Below, in pieces: positions 1-12,217 of a stretch of 64,000 nucleotides of DNA. The DNA lies in NCBI GenBank assembly GCA_026874595.1, contig CM049322.1:41352840-41416839 (forward strand), given 5' to 3'. Below the pieces are notes generated by a model that was given only the letters and a program-made list of their open reading frames with translations, did no database searches and was not told the DNA's origin. The stretch comes from Sipunculus nudus. Taxonomy: Eukaryota > Annelida > Sipuncula > Golfingiida > Sipunculidae. How positions within the stretch are numbered: the stretch's first letter is position 1; every line of letters starts with the position of its first letter. The position numbers and the translations under genes are program-made.

Positions 1-1014
1 TACAGGTGATCACTGATGGGCAATTAGCATCGCTAGCCAAAGACCTCAGGGCAGTTAGCCCGGCAGACCGGCTCATTAGGTAATCGGGCCGATAGTTACC
101 CTCTTTGATCAACAACTTACGCCTCAACGAGTCTCAGCGTGGACACCGAGTCAGGAAGGGTTACAGCAGGACTGGGAACCTTTGTTACCCACTTTGATCA
201 TTCGTTAAGGCGCCTGTGACAAGGCGCAGCCATTGACTCATGACAAAAGTTGTTTCAGTACTTCTCTGCGGTGGTCGCATTAGCGGGGTCGCATTAGCGC
301 TTGGGCCAGGATTTCTGGTCGTAATTCTGAATTTAGGGGTGGTCGTAATTTTGAGTCATTTTTTAACATAAATAAACTAACAAAAAATCGGGACCAAGCA
401 AAGTGGTCGTAATTGTGGGGTGGTCGCAATTGTGGGGTGGTCGCAAGGCGGGGTTCCACTGTACTTTCGTACATTATTGGATACCAGCCTTATATTTTTA
501 GGACAAGGCATGTTGGTTGTAAGCAGTGTAAAAAAATAAGTTGATTTGGTTTATTTTATAATATTATATATATTTGATTCCTTGGGGTGCATGTATTAAC
601 GTTTTCATCCGATAAATAGCAGAGAGCCATCAATCATTCTATCGCACCTGTACCAAGCTGTAGTAGACATGTAAACAAAACAAATCACCTCCTGACTGCT
701 TTATCATATGACTTTACGTCAACAATAACTCACATCAAGGTGAAGGATATTACCTGATCCGTATATAAGACAATCCCCAGATATGACATCCTTATGTCGC
801 CCTGATTTATGCTCACTTTGCTTACTCCAGTGAATACAAATATACATCTTTGTCTGGTTACTCCGGGTTCCATCTGATCCCCCGGGTCCCTTCCCTTTAT
901 AAATCCTTTTCACAAAAACAAATGCGTCTGACCGGCCATCCGTTTTGTAGTTTTATCTTCAAATTATGATTATTTTACAAGATTCTTATTAAAATAGACT
1001 GATAACAAAAAAAG
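1..1014. other. Intergenic, no gene seen
   Basis: No coding exon can be supported. The stretch about 250-474 repeats short 'gtggtcg' and 'ggggtggtcg' phrases and ends in a 'ggttccactgtac' terminus, which looks like the end of a dispersed repeat. Reading frames here are short and resemble nothing I know. Confidence 0.5.
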
Positions 1015-1017
1015 ACA

Positions 1018-1200
1018 CTGATAACAGTTATATAATTCTTATAAAAGTGATAACATATTAAATAATGAATTAGACTTCCCTGATATATTAAATTACAGTT
1101 GCTAAGTTTCGTTCAATATTATGTTTTACACCCCTTATACATCGCAAAGTTGCAAGGAAGGTAGGTATACCTTTAAGATTCTTATAACAGTTATATAATT
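1018..1200 (+). repeat. Dispersed repeat, copy 1 of 2 (about 185 bp)
   Basis: Nearly the same sequence recurs at 14587-14778. Both copies begin and end with the direct repeat 'ataacagttatataattc', and share an inner block 'acaccccttata' and 'aaggaaggta'. The flanking direct repeats suggest a small repeat unit or a solo-terminal-repeat-like structure. Family unknown. Confidence 0.7.
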
Positions 1201-2948
1201 ATATTAGATTTTTTTTACTTAATTCATTAGTTACGGGGAATTAGCTGTTGGGGTGGCGGGCTCAGCAAAAAATCCCCCTCCCCGAACCCCAACATCACAC
1301 GCATCATACTAACTCCTTTTCTTAATGCATCATAATTCAGGTAGAGTTGTACAAAAAGACAGGCCATACACAAAATCTCGAAAGCTTCTTTGTGATTGCA
1401 ACTGAACTTTATGGCAGGATGGAAATAAATAGTCTTTTTTCAAACAATTTTCAGGGAATTAATGGGGGTGTCGGGATATTAAGAAAATATCAAATTGTAC
1501 AGCAGGCTTTGATGCGGAAACATGGTTTTGGGCAGAGATATGAGCTATATGAATATTTTCTAGTTGATCACGTGATGTATCATACTTTCACGACAAATGT
1601 GGGATAATATTATTAAACATATTATAAAAAAATATCAACTAACATGTTTGATTCTGAGTGTGTACATTTTTTTAGTCATATTTTTCATGCAACTGATAAA
1701 TATCTGGTATATAATTTTAACCCCGTGGGAGGACACAGCAAGGTAAGACAGAACTTGATGTTGCAATGTTTCGTGAGAATGTGATATCTAAACCAATAAT
1801 TATATCCGTTCTGTTTCGGACCCTAAATCACATCACTACACCATATAACTCACCCCCATGCTGCATCATAAAACTGTAGATGTACTCTCTTCAGGAGATT
1901 TTACTGGTTAAAGCTTATGATGTGGGGAAACAAACCTTCCACCAATACCCATCACTTTGGCAGGGTTAATACTTGTACGATGGCGTCCAAGAAGGTAAAG
2001 AGGGTGGCTGTGTTGTAAAAAGAAGAGGTTTATTTTTTAATAGCAGGCTATTTCACACTCGTACACATACACTCTAAATGTTAGAGCTGAGATGTGAATT
2101 ATCCCATTAGTTCTACATGGGGCTAAAATTCCCAGTGGTGGCATAGACATTTTAAAAGTCCAGGGGAAGGAGCTACCAGAAATACAATGTTTACTCATGA
2201 CTTGTGAATTTTTCATAATTATAACAATTGGTTTATAGCATTCGTGATTATTACTTCATTAAAACTACCAGCACCATAATTACCCAAATTACCATAGGTG
2301 CTGGTACTTATGAATCATTGTGTCCCACAATACGTTTATTGTCTGATATAATCACGGTTTATTAAGTAATACACTTGAAACAATATGAAGTTATTTTCAG
2401 TTAATAACATAAGGGATTCCAAAATGCCTATAATTCTGTGTTCATAATATATATAAATAAATAATGCAAATAAATTACCTCTATCGACCAGTGTTTTCAC
2501 TTAAGAGTGGTTATTTGGTTATGCTTCAAAGTACTGATGTACGTTCTCGTTGTTTAAATCAAAACATCATGTAGCGCTAAGATTTAACGATGGTTATTAT
2601 ACGAACTAATTACATTTATTACAAGTGAAAATAAGTGAATAGGTTTTCTTACAGAAAACCATGGTTAAAATCATATCCGTTTACAGCTGATTTTCCCCAA
2701 TGTGTTTCTTTTGCCATTTACCACATCTGCTGTTGCTTCTACAAGAACGAACAAGGTATGTATTCCTTTGCGTTTGACAATCATCCGCAACACGGACTAC
2801 AATCAAGAGTATATGTGTAAAATTGTGGTTCGGCTAAAAGATATATTTATGCATGGAGTAAATATTATTAGTAATTTAAGTAATATTTCATCATGTATAC
2901 TATGGAGGTTTAGTCTAATCTATACTACAGAAGATAAAAAATACACTA
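1201..2948. other. Intergenic, no gene seen
   Basis: AT-rich sequence with short reading frames only (up to 86 codons at 1347-1607). These show no domain, no codon-like composition and no convincing splice context. Nothing else recognised. Confidence 0.4.
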
Positions 2949-3460
2949 CAGTCTGTTTCATCCTCTCATGTCCACCTGGTTTTTTTTGCTTTATATTTTT
3001 ATTATTTACATTTCTGGGAAAACAATTATGCTAAAGATTAGAGGATTAAAGGGCCTAATTTTCAAAAAGGTAAATAATACCTACCTTACACCTCAGTTAA
3101 GTAATAGACATATTTGAAAATATGAGGGACCAGTCTACATTTTACAACATATCGGACCCAATTTTGCCGATCAAGGTCATTGGTCACATACAAAAACAGC
3201 CTCAATTGACAGCTGATGTTTAGATGATGTCAGCTAAAAATTATAACCGGCTAAACAAAGATGGCTACTCATGCAGGGGCCCATCATATCTACCAGATCA
3301 TTGTAAAGAGACTAAGAAGTTTTGAAACATAATCTGAGGATTCATTGTAAAATTCTAAAATGTCTTATTCGGTTGTCACTTCCATATGTTGTTTTCTAGG
3401 GAATTATTTAAAAATATCAACCTTTAAAAATGTTGACAGCAGGTAATGAAACGGACTATG
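2949..3460 (+). mobile_element. MITE family B, copy 1 (diverged)
   Basis: About 510 bp with inverted termini: 'gtctgtttcatcctctcatg' on the left and a complementary 'ggtaatgaaacggactat' end on the right. It aligns along its length with 25205-25748 (same strand) and 27889-28406 (opposite strand). No transposase frame, so it is non-autonomous. In the two better copies TA dinucleotides flank the 'TAGTCC' ends, suggesting a TA target duplication (Tc1/mariner-like; inference). Confidence 0.75.
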
Positions 3461-4250
3461 ACACTAAAATGGCAGACTCAAACGATGTATTCGGGGTTTC
3501 TTTTATCTTTATGGGGTACTTTCTATAGTGCAGGGAAATTTACTTCGTGTTTACACAAACATTATTTTGAGTAACTCGTTTAAACCAACGACGGTAAAAG
3601 TATAATTATGCAAATGGAAACATTTTCTTATTACACATCTCGAGCATATAAGTTAATATGTGTACCCGCAAAATAACTTTACTTAATGCCTCTTGTTTGG
3701 CCCGAGGAACATAGAACAAATGTCAGGTGGAGAAGAAAGATAATATGCTTACATAATGGTTAGCCAACGTAATGGTGGTAACGAATAATGGTAAACTATT
3801 TTCCCTCACTGCAGCATTTTATATCGACGTTTGTGCCTGTGAATATATCGTATCATTTCTGTGTAAATCTATGAAACGTATTATTTTTTATTTTGTCCCA
3901 CTGAACATTGAAAATGTTCCAATGTTCTGATGTCCTCAGATTCTAAACATCCATGTCGTAAGTGTACTATAGGTGACATCTATACAGTGTTTTGTACTAT
4001 TTTTATTACTGCCGCCAAGCCTAACAGCGGCGGTTATGTTTTGTGCGGCGTAAGTTTGTCTGTTTATCTGTAAATCTCTTTATCTGTTTAACTGCTTGCT
4101 GTTAGCAAGATAACACAAAAAGACCTCAACGTAGTTTAATGAAATTTTCAGGATAGCTCGGCAATTATAAAAGGAACAATAGATAAACGTTTTGGGGCGA
4201 TCCATGCGTAAATATCCCCGGAATGAGCTCTAGTGTTGAATGGGGGTCTT
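3461..4250. other. Intergenic, no gene seen
   Basis: No coding exon supported. The part from about 4005 ('gccgccaagcctaacagcggcgg') resembles dispersed repeat sequence rather than a gene. Confidence 0.35.
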
Positions 4251-4254
4251 TTGC

Positions 4255-4920
4255 ATATTTATTTGCAATGGGACGTAGTAGGGTAAAGATATGGCCATAT
4301 TTGGAGTGGTTCATGACTTCATAGAGAACAATGACGTCATGTCACGAAAGGTGTTAGTAAATCAACATACAGCATGACGGCCACGATTGTTGTTCGTTGT
4401 TTATATAGTCCTGGGCCCTGTTGTAATAAGAAAGTAAATGGCTTAAGCTCGCCCAAACCCAAGCCCCAACGGGAGATGGGCCTAAAACCTGACTTTTGCA
4501 AGTTTCCAGGAATAGTTTTTTTTTCAGTTGTAACTTGTAAGATTCCTTATGTACGAAATATGGAATGCGTGTTGTGAGATTACATATGAAACTCCATCAC
4601 GGCATGCATTTTTTTTGTTGCCCCTGGATACTACCCGGAAACTTAAAATTCGCTACATTTAGCGATCATTTTGCCGGATACGCATCCCGCATTCTGTTTA
4701 CACTGGGATGTAGAAGGTGACGGTATGCCCATATTTCGAGTGAATCGTGACGTCATAGAGGACAACGACGTCACTCCACGTGTGCATGCCGTTTTCCTGA
4801 AAAGTGTCAGTAAATAAATGTACAGCATGAGGGTCACGATTGTTGTTCATTGTTTTAATAGTCCTGGTGGTATGCATTTTTCTCTGTGTTGCCCCTGGAT
4901 ACCACCCATAAATTTAAAAA
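4255..4920 (+). repeat. Degenerate local duplication
   Basis: The block about 4268-4420 (phrases 'gccatatttggagtg', 'tcatagagaacaatgacgtc', 'cacgattgttgttc') is repeated in diverged form at about 4708-4865. The phrase 'gttgcccctggatac' occurs at about 4618 and again at about 4890. This looks like an old tandem duplication of a non-coding repeat. Confidence 0.65.
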
Positions 4921-4925
4921 TAATG

Positions 4926-6002
4926 AGCTGACTTGGCGGAGGTCTGCGCTCTCTGAGTGTTTTTCTGGTCTTAAGATTTTGTCTTCCTGTAACAACTTTG
5001 GTAAATTATCAAGATTAGGATCCAACACTAAACAAACTAAGATTTAAACATTCTGTTTTTAGATAATGATATGCTCCTCGATTTGTTGCAAAAGAAAAAT
5101 GCTGAATATAGAATATATCCATTCATGAATTCTACATAATAGTTCACGTGGAAAATTGTATATTAAGTTCACTGTATAAAGTGTCAAAGGCATCTGCGCG
5201 GTGTATAATACTAGTATACCACTATCAATGCTTTCCAAAGACTCTAAATGTCAATGGATTTCCAATTTTTGCGCTGTTGGCCTCAAGTTAAATCACACAT
5301 TTAATCGGTTGGATGAAGCAATATATTTTTACTTCTGTTTAACTAAAATTCAACATAATCAATTAAAAAAAATGGCTGACCGGTGACGACTACGGTTACG
5401 ACTGTATTAATATTAACTTTTACAGATAAACCTTTTGTTGGTGTTTTAATATGATAGGAATATGATGCCTTCATCGTATATATAAGCCCTTGAGTTTTAC
5501 TCCTATTTTTCATGCGTGAACACAACAACGCTCTTATAACTTGGCTATACTAACCGAATATTTGCGTTCTGTGAACACAGTTATATAGCCTATAAAATGC
5601 GCATGGTTTGATGGTTTAATCTTGCCTTGAAATGATTAAGTCATTTAATTTTAAAAAGATACTTTGCTTAAAAGATTTAAAATAAAATCGGGTATTTTGC
5701 AGACAGAAATCACATTTTTTATTTTACTTTTTTTTCTTTCTCACGCCTCAGTATTGATTTCATTTTTTCTCATCATCGGCGTATTTTGATATATTTCTAA
5801 TTCAATTCTGTAACACGAATGTTACAAGATTGCATATTTAAAAAAAGACCCATAAAAATATATATTTCGATGCAAGATAAAAATTATGAGAAACTGACAC
5901 TGAATATTTAGATAATTAATTAGTTGTTTTATATGAGTATCGGGCACATGGTATTCACTTAGCGTTTTGTGTTTTGGCTTTAACATTTCTTTTTAATTTT
6001 AG
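4926..6002. other. Intergenic upstream of the lectin-like gene
   Basis: AT-rich and without a supported exon. It ends in a pyrimidine tract and AG (6001-6002) directly before the first coding exon of the lectin-like gene, so an upstream untranslated exon probably lies somewhere in it; I cannot place it. Confidence 0.4.
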
Positions 6003-6107
6003 AATCGTACTTTATAAATGCACAAGTGTATTTGGATAAACCAAGAATGATCTCCTTGTTCTTCCTGAAAAAATTGACCCTGTTCAGTATTTTATGGATC
6101 AGATCAG
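6003..6107 (+). CDS. Lectin-like gene exon 1, signal peptide
   Basis: A pyrimidine-rich acceptor precedes 6003. The ATG at 6047 opens M-I-S-L-F-F-L-K-K-L-T-L-F-S-I-L-W, a typical signal peptide, and the exon ends at a GTAAAA donor in phase 1. The first 44 bases are 5' untranslated. Confidence 0.65.
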
Positions 6108-7966
6108 GTAAAAAATAAACTTATTTCTGTTAAATTCACACAAAGCTGATCTTTTATAGAAACCCCGAGAAATGTATTTTTCCAATAATGTCATGAGTAT
6201 TGTGTCATTTATATAACATTATAAACAGGATAAATAAAATAAAACGTATGAATTTTAATATTCATGTCAAAGTAAACTTTTGAAATTTCTAATCTCTTTA
6301 TTCCAGAATATTAATGTGTTACAGCGAAGAGCTGCAGATCAATTCATAGTTGACTCATTTTATTATAATTTAACACATATATGGATTTAATAATGTATAT
6401 TTAATTACATATTCACGATAGTTTGAACTTATGCAATGTAAAATAATCGTGAAATTTAATAAAATGTAATATATTGCTATTTGATGAAATCTTCCATACA
6501 GGTGCTAAGAATATTGTTTCGTTTAAAAAAACATGGGAGCAAGCAAACAGTTTCTGTAACAACTCCTCTGAACCATCGTTAGTTCTTGAGCTTCCTGCGT
6601 ACGCCACACCAGCACAACATTACAAGTTACATGACAGCATGGAACGAAACAATTTGACTTCTGTGTGGCTTAAGCTTAAACTAAAAAACCTAAACCGAAC
6701 CAAATGGCTGAGTGGCGAAGATCATGGTTAGTCTGTTGCTTATGTGTTAGAATGCTTTATTTTAAACAATTTCTGTAAGTAGTTTCAATCAATGACTACA
6801 TCCTGTCCGTATCAAACCTATATGTGTAAACATCTCTGTAAAGTGCAGCCGGAAGTGCATGCAAGTTATTCGTTCATATGGAAGGATTTTTTTTATTTTT
6901 CAGTTTTATTTTATATTGTCACCCAATATCAACATTATAATGTATTCCTTACCATTCAAAAATAATAATAAAATGTCAATTTTCTACCAGATCAAAACAT
7001 ATCGTCACCAGGCTGTGTTACCAACACTGGTTCTTCCTTTGAAGTGTCTCCCTGCAATGTACAGAAAGGATACATTTGCAGTCATAATGGTAAGGACGGC
7101 CTAATTATTAATTAACCCAATCATATAATGTTGACCTAAAAGTGGTCAAACCATTGTAATAACAGTGATACAAACTGTATTAGTTTTATTGTCTAATTTG
7201 AATAATGAAGTCTGTATTAATACAATTCGATAAAATTTCAGAAATATTTCGACCGCCAGGAATATCATTAATGAACTGGATCCGTATTGGAAATGCAAGT
7301 TACTCTGTTCACAATTCAAAGGCAGATTGGTGGACGGCGAAAGCAGCATGTAAAATATGGGGTGGACAATTAGCTGTGATACCAAACCCATCAAATATCA
7401 TTCGAATTCTTAAAAACAGGCAGATATGGACACAATTATGGGTTGGTGCATATTCTCTTCAAATAGAAATGGACGGCAAAGGTAAAATGTGTTAACTTAT
7501 TGGAGTATGTGTATGTATGAAATTATTTGAAGACCTTAAAATTGAGCCACGATTTCTATGGAGGAATCATATAATAATGAGGAATTCATACATCAGTTTA
7601 AGTATGTTAATATAAGGGGCTGATTTTTCAATTGCATCGATGAAGCGATCAATCCATTTTATAAACCGTTGTCATGATGTCTAGAAGGGCGTGTCAGAAT
7701 AAATGTTCAACTGAAATACAAGAATTTAAATGCAATTTTCTTTTTAATTTGTTATACTGTAGAAATGGATTTGAAGTACTCCTTTTGGGACACAGAAAGA
7801 TCAACAAGCGATCAGGATAAGGAATGCATAATTGCAAGATTGAAAAATAACATTGTCTGGCAACCACTTCCATGTAACAGTAGAGCAGACGTGTTATGTA
7901 GCTCAGAGTACAGGTCAAAGGATTCTCATGGGAATGGAATAAACTTGAAGATGCCAGCTCAAAACG
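6003..7966 (+). CDS. Secreted C-type-lectin-like protein, two CTLDs (5 exons)
   Basis: Exons 6003-6107 (ATG at 6047), 6502-6726, 6991-7089, 7242-7481 and 7763-7966 chain into one 276-codon frame. Each junction is GT-AG and phase 1. Residues 1-18 form a hydrophobic signal peptide. Exons 2-3 make a first lectin-like domain (W-E-Q-A, C, then W-L-S-G-E, and the ending P-C-N-V-Q-K-G-Y-I-C). Exons 4-5 make a second one (A-K-A-A-C, L-W-V-G-A, then W-Q-P-L-P-C and L-C). Neither domain shows the WND or EPN/QPD calcium and sugar residues, so classical sugar binding is doubtful. Proteins of this fold are usually secreted or surface recognition molecules. The frame is open at 7966, so the true 3' end lies downstream and is not settled. 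No close family name can be given. Confidence 0.72.
6502..6726 (+). CDS. Lectin-like gene exon 2, first half of CTLD 1
   Basis: Encodes the N-terminal half of the first lectin-like fold: W-E-Q-A-N-S-F-C early and V-W-L-K-L then W-L-S-G-E near the end. Phase 1 at both ends. Confidence 0.75.
6991..7089 (+). CDS. Lectin-like gene exon 3, end of CTLD 1
   Basis: Encodes the closing strands with the three late cysteines (P-G-C-V, S-P-C-N-V, Y-I-C). Acceptor 'tttctaccag' and donor 'gtaagg'; phase 1 at both ends. Confidence 0.72.
7242..7481 (+). CDS. Lectin-like gene exon 4, first half of CTLD 2
   Basis: Opens with N-W-I-R-I-G-N-A-S-Y and carries W-W-T-A-K-A-A-C, G-G-Q-L-A-V-I and L-W-V-G-A-Y, the usual landmarks of the first half of a CTLD. 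Donor 'gtaaaa', phase 1 at both ends. Confidence 0.75.
7763..7966 (+). CDS. Lectin-like gene exon 5, end of CTLD 2
   Basis: Carries K-E-C-I-I-A, then W-Q-P-L-P-C and V-L-C, the usual end of the fold, followed by a polar stretch. It ends at a GTTTGT donor in phase 1, which implies at least one more exon. Confidence 0.72.
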
Positions 7967-8095
7967 GTTTGTTTCATAAGTTAAGGACTTCATATAAAAA
8001 TGCGTAGTATATTGTCATATATACCAATCTAATAGTAACAGTAAAGCTATGATATGTAAAGCTAATTACATGTAATTCAGTACTTAAGGCCACAG

Positions 8096-8287
8096 AGTGT
8101 CAGAATGAAAGAAATGTCTACGTGTCAACTCGAGATATTCCAGGCTATGTGTTTTCCATTTATTACTCACAAAACATGTAATATATAATATAGAAATGGA
8201 TAGTTATACAATAATATACACTGACACTGCCGTCGATTTCGCGAGTGTGAAAACGTTAAAGCTACAGGAACTTCACAAAGACCCTCC
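8096..8287 (+). CDS. Possible further exon(s) of the lectin-like gene
   Basis: After 'gccacag' at about 8095 the phase-1 frame reads E-C-Q-N-E-R-N-V-Y-V-S-T-R-D-I-P-G and then meets a stop near 8180. A second candidate starts after 'atatag' at about 8193, reads E-M-D-S-Y-T-I-I-Y-T-D and ends at P-P-I-C-N before 'gtaatg' near 8287. Both look more coding-like than their surroundings, but neither gives a complete end to the gene. They could be real exons or a broken one. Confidence 0.3.
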
Positions 8288-8299
8288 TATTTGTAATGG

Positions 8300-11200
8300 T
8301 AATGGCTCAAATTATATCTAATTTGTCACGATTCTTTTCTTCTATTTTTACTTTTGAATACTTTTATGCATTTCCTCCTTTAGTCTTACTCTGGTATGCG
8401 TTTGCACATTTCTACTTGAAGTTCAGGACAAATGACAAAGGCATGGTGCATTATTCATTTTTAATGGGGTACCTTTAAACATGATTATTGTTATTTACGG
8501 TATCTCCCGCATTTGCTTATCAGCGCCATCCTGTGTCCATTTGGTGAAACACATTAAGTTTGAGTACGGCATTAAAACTGGCTAATTCCTTTGTATGTTC
8601 TTATACATTTGAGTGGATTGTCAACAGGAATGCATAAAGCTTGACTACGTTCAGTTGAAGTATGATTAAATTTAACGTTTATTCGAAAAGATAGATATGT
8701 TAAACTTCTAAATCGTTAAAACTTTGAATACTAGATGGCGCTGATAAGCAAGTGTGGGAGTTACCGTTATTAACAATAACCTTGTTCAAATGTACCCCAT
8801 TGATTGTAAGCTCCACTAATGTGAGTTTCCAGCAGGAGCAGGGGCAAAATTTCCATTCGCAATATTAGTTCGGATGGGAAAAGGGGACTTCAACCCCTGC
8901 CCACCCCCTCCCCCTTTCAAAAATGTGTCATTTCTTTTAAAATCGCAGACTTGGAAACAATCATTTCTTATGGGACAAATTTTGAAACGACCCCGAATAT
9001 AGAGGCCGTTTTATTTGGTGTAGATTATTTATTACAGCCAGATTTGCTAAATATATAAACCTAGTCCATGTAGTATGCATGTCAGTAAGCCTTCGCAAGT
9101 TTTTTATAGAAATCCTGTGTGGATGTATTTTAACAAAAGATTTCTGTTTACAGATGGCACCACAAGGTCATCAAATCTGCCATTTAAGCACCACTTTTTA
9201 CGCAAGTTTGAATTGCATTGAATGATATTTCAAACGATTAAGTTTCCATTCTAAACTTTCGTATCTGCCATAGACGCAATGCGTGGCAAGAGCAGTAATT
9301 TTGTTTTCACTGTATATTATGTGAACTTGATTTATAAGATACCTAATGATAAATATGTGCTTTATTTTAATATATATGCCCCGTCGACGATTTATAATTA
9401 CGTTGTAGAAACATCAGTAGAGCCCGCAACAGGGGTCAAATGTATCGTGAGAAACTAGAACCTGCAGACGGACAAGTTATGTAGGGCAGAGGGAGACAGT
9501 GCAAAGGAAACTTTAGTGAGTTGAATAATGAACATTGATATGACGATATCATTAAATATCATGATCGCCCATGGGATTTAAATGCGACGCATCAGTCATA
9601 TACGGTATACACATATTACGAACGGATTGTATTCAACTTGATATCCACGTGGATGATTAAGTCTTTATTTTTAAATAAATCGTGCTAAGAAGTTTTTATT
9701 ACAAATAATTGTATAAACACAATTGCAGTAAAATAAATCAATGTCTGATATTTAACATTCTTTCTGAAGAATAAAGATAAATTAAAGAATTTGTAGGACT
9801 TATATCAGTGTCTTCGATCACAGGTATAACATTCGCATCTTTTCCAAATAACTGGATTCTATATTTTTCCCCCACATATATATATCTTGAAAAATTTGAT
9901 TCCCTAAAATTACTTTATGGAATATCGTTTACTTGTACAAATTATTTATTGTTACAAAAATTGCATTTTCAAAATAAAAAAAACCGTGAGAGAGTGTTAT
10001 GTGAAAGAAGACTCTATACACATCGTGTGTAGGACGAAGAGGACCTGCACGGCTTCAGTGGAATTTTATACTAACGTCATATTTATGTAAAAATTATTAT
10101 CCTTTGGGAAACCAACTCAATCTTTCGTTACCAAAAATTCTACAGGTTCTAATTGGCTAAATGTCTTAAAATCTGGCTCTCATCTAGTGTGGTCATGTTC
10201 CCTATTTTCATAATTTTTATATAATTAATATGCTCGCCCAGGCATGATGGGTACGATATACATCAGTGGTGAATGAAACTGTTGTAACCTTATCAAACAG
10301 AGTGTACATGATAAGTACAGATAACGATCCACGTTTTATGTTTTATTACATTATTGTTTTGCTACGCAGATTAACATTTACAGAGAAATCGTCATTTCAT
10401 TAGAAAATATTAATTTTTTAACAAAAGAGTAGAGAGTACATTTATCCATATGGATACTTGTCGTCGTTGGTGAATGGTAACGTATAACATTGTTGTAATG
10501 AATTTGCAAAGATAACATGGATTCGTTAAATTAAATAACATTTTAAAATAAATGAATTTATGAGGTTGCGCCTTAGAAATGTGCATTTGAAATTTTTGTA
10601 AAATAGCACCTGTCCCATTATAATTCCAAAAATAATGCCATAGTAATATTCACAGGTCCAAATCTAAAATTTATATGCTGAAGTCGATACACAGAGATGG
10701 AATACCACTTATAACATGCGTATAATTTCAATTATTATGTCAATATTGTAAGAAGCTTTTACAAATATATAACATTATTTCCGATTATATACTCGTTATC
10801 ATTGTTAATGATGTGAACATTTCTGCTAGGTGTTATATAAGTATAGTACCGTTACATATGTGGTTGTTTTGAATCATTAATTAGCGTAACGAAAATAAGA
10901 AAGTAATATGTACAAATGTTTTAACAATGCAGCACTGGTTTTAGCCATTAAAATACGGTTATCATGTTATATTTCTAAATTTAATCATATACGTTTCAGC
11001 GTTTTGGGGAAAGATGTGGTTAATTACCATTTTATACATTACACAAAATCTAATGACGTCGTGAGAAGTATATTTAAACTGGCATTAATGCCAAATAACG
11101 TACTAATACTTGATCACAGAAACCGACAGAATCCAACTAAAATATTAGACACGTTTTATTACGGTTGTTCACTTAACCATGAATGCTGGCAAGCAAATAT

Positions 11201-11344
11201 AATGGATACAGTGAAAACGGTATTAATATTTTTTTAATCATTAATCATAACTTTATTTTCTGTAAACTATTTTCTCTAATGAAAAAGGTTTCTGTCTTTA
11301 CTTATTGGGTGGGTAAGTATAGTCAGCTTACCTTTTTCTCCTTC

Positions 11345-11347
<3 letters not shown>
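8300..11347. other. Intergenic, nothing recognised
   Basis: More than 3 kb of AT-rich sequence with only short frames. The longest, 109 codons starting at 10908, has no recognisable motif and no splice or promoter support. The direction of a transcript end for the lectin-like gene could not be fixed. Confidence 0.4.

Positions 11348-11402
<55 letters not shown>
11348..11402. repeat. (TA)n microsatellite
   Basis: An uninterrupted TA tract of about 55 bp. Confidence 0.95.
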
Positions 11403-11406
<4 letters not shown>

Positions 11407-12159
11407 ATAAGACAAGTTTCGGAATAATTGCAGATGTGACTAACCTAAAAAGATGAGATTATTAATTTTTTTTGTTGCAAAAATAAACTTCTGACCAGAC
11501 CTATGATTTAACTAAGGGCGTCTGTTTCAATTCTGACATTATTAAACAGTCTGTATGGTCATTCTGATTGAAGTGGTCGAAATGATGGCATAATGTTGTG
11601 TCTGAAAAGTAACTGAAACACATCTGGTATATCACAATCCATTGCTCATTAGAAAAAATGAACTGCAATACCAATTGACTGTCAACGCTGTACTTGATAA
11701 AATCATCTGCCATGTTCTCTCAAAACCATAGGCCTTTTCACTTGGGCTACATTATTTATACATACACTATAAATATTTCAAAGTTATAAATCCTCTCGAT
11801 TAAATAGCTTGTTCTCATAAGTAGATGTCGTTTGAAAACATGTTGATCATGGTCTCAGCTAAGTGTGTCCATTATGGCTGTATTTGTGAACCTATTTATA
11901 CACGGGTTTTAAAATAATTATATTTTACATCTGAGGAAAATTAGTAAAAGTCAATGCGAGCAACGAGTGCCACGACCTAGTCACCAAAGCAACCAGAATA
12001 GGCCGTAAAGAAGACAGCATGGAAAAAATTAAAATGGTTACCTTCACCAAATTAGTTTACAAAGGAACCTACATTGATAAAACCAAACACCAAATGTTTT
12101 TTAGGTTTGAATTTTCTTATTACGATCGCGTTTAATGATGTCAAGTAAGACTATCCAAT

Positions 12160-12217
<58 letters not shown>

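Noticed and set aside
1347-1607. 86-codon open frame
   Set aside because: No motif, no splice or promoter support, and composition like the surrounding AT-rich DNA.
10908-11237. 109-codon open frame
   Set aside because: No recognisable domain. A frame this long is expected by chance over several kb, and no exon neighbours could be chained.
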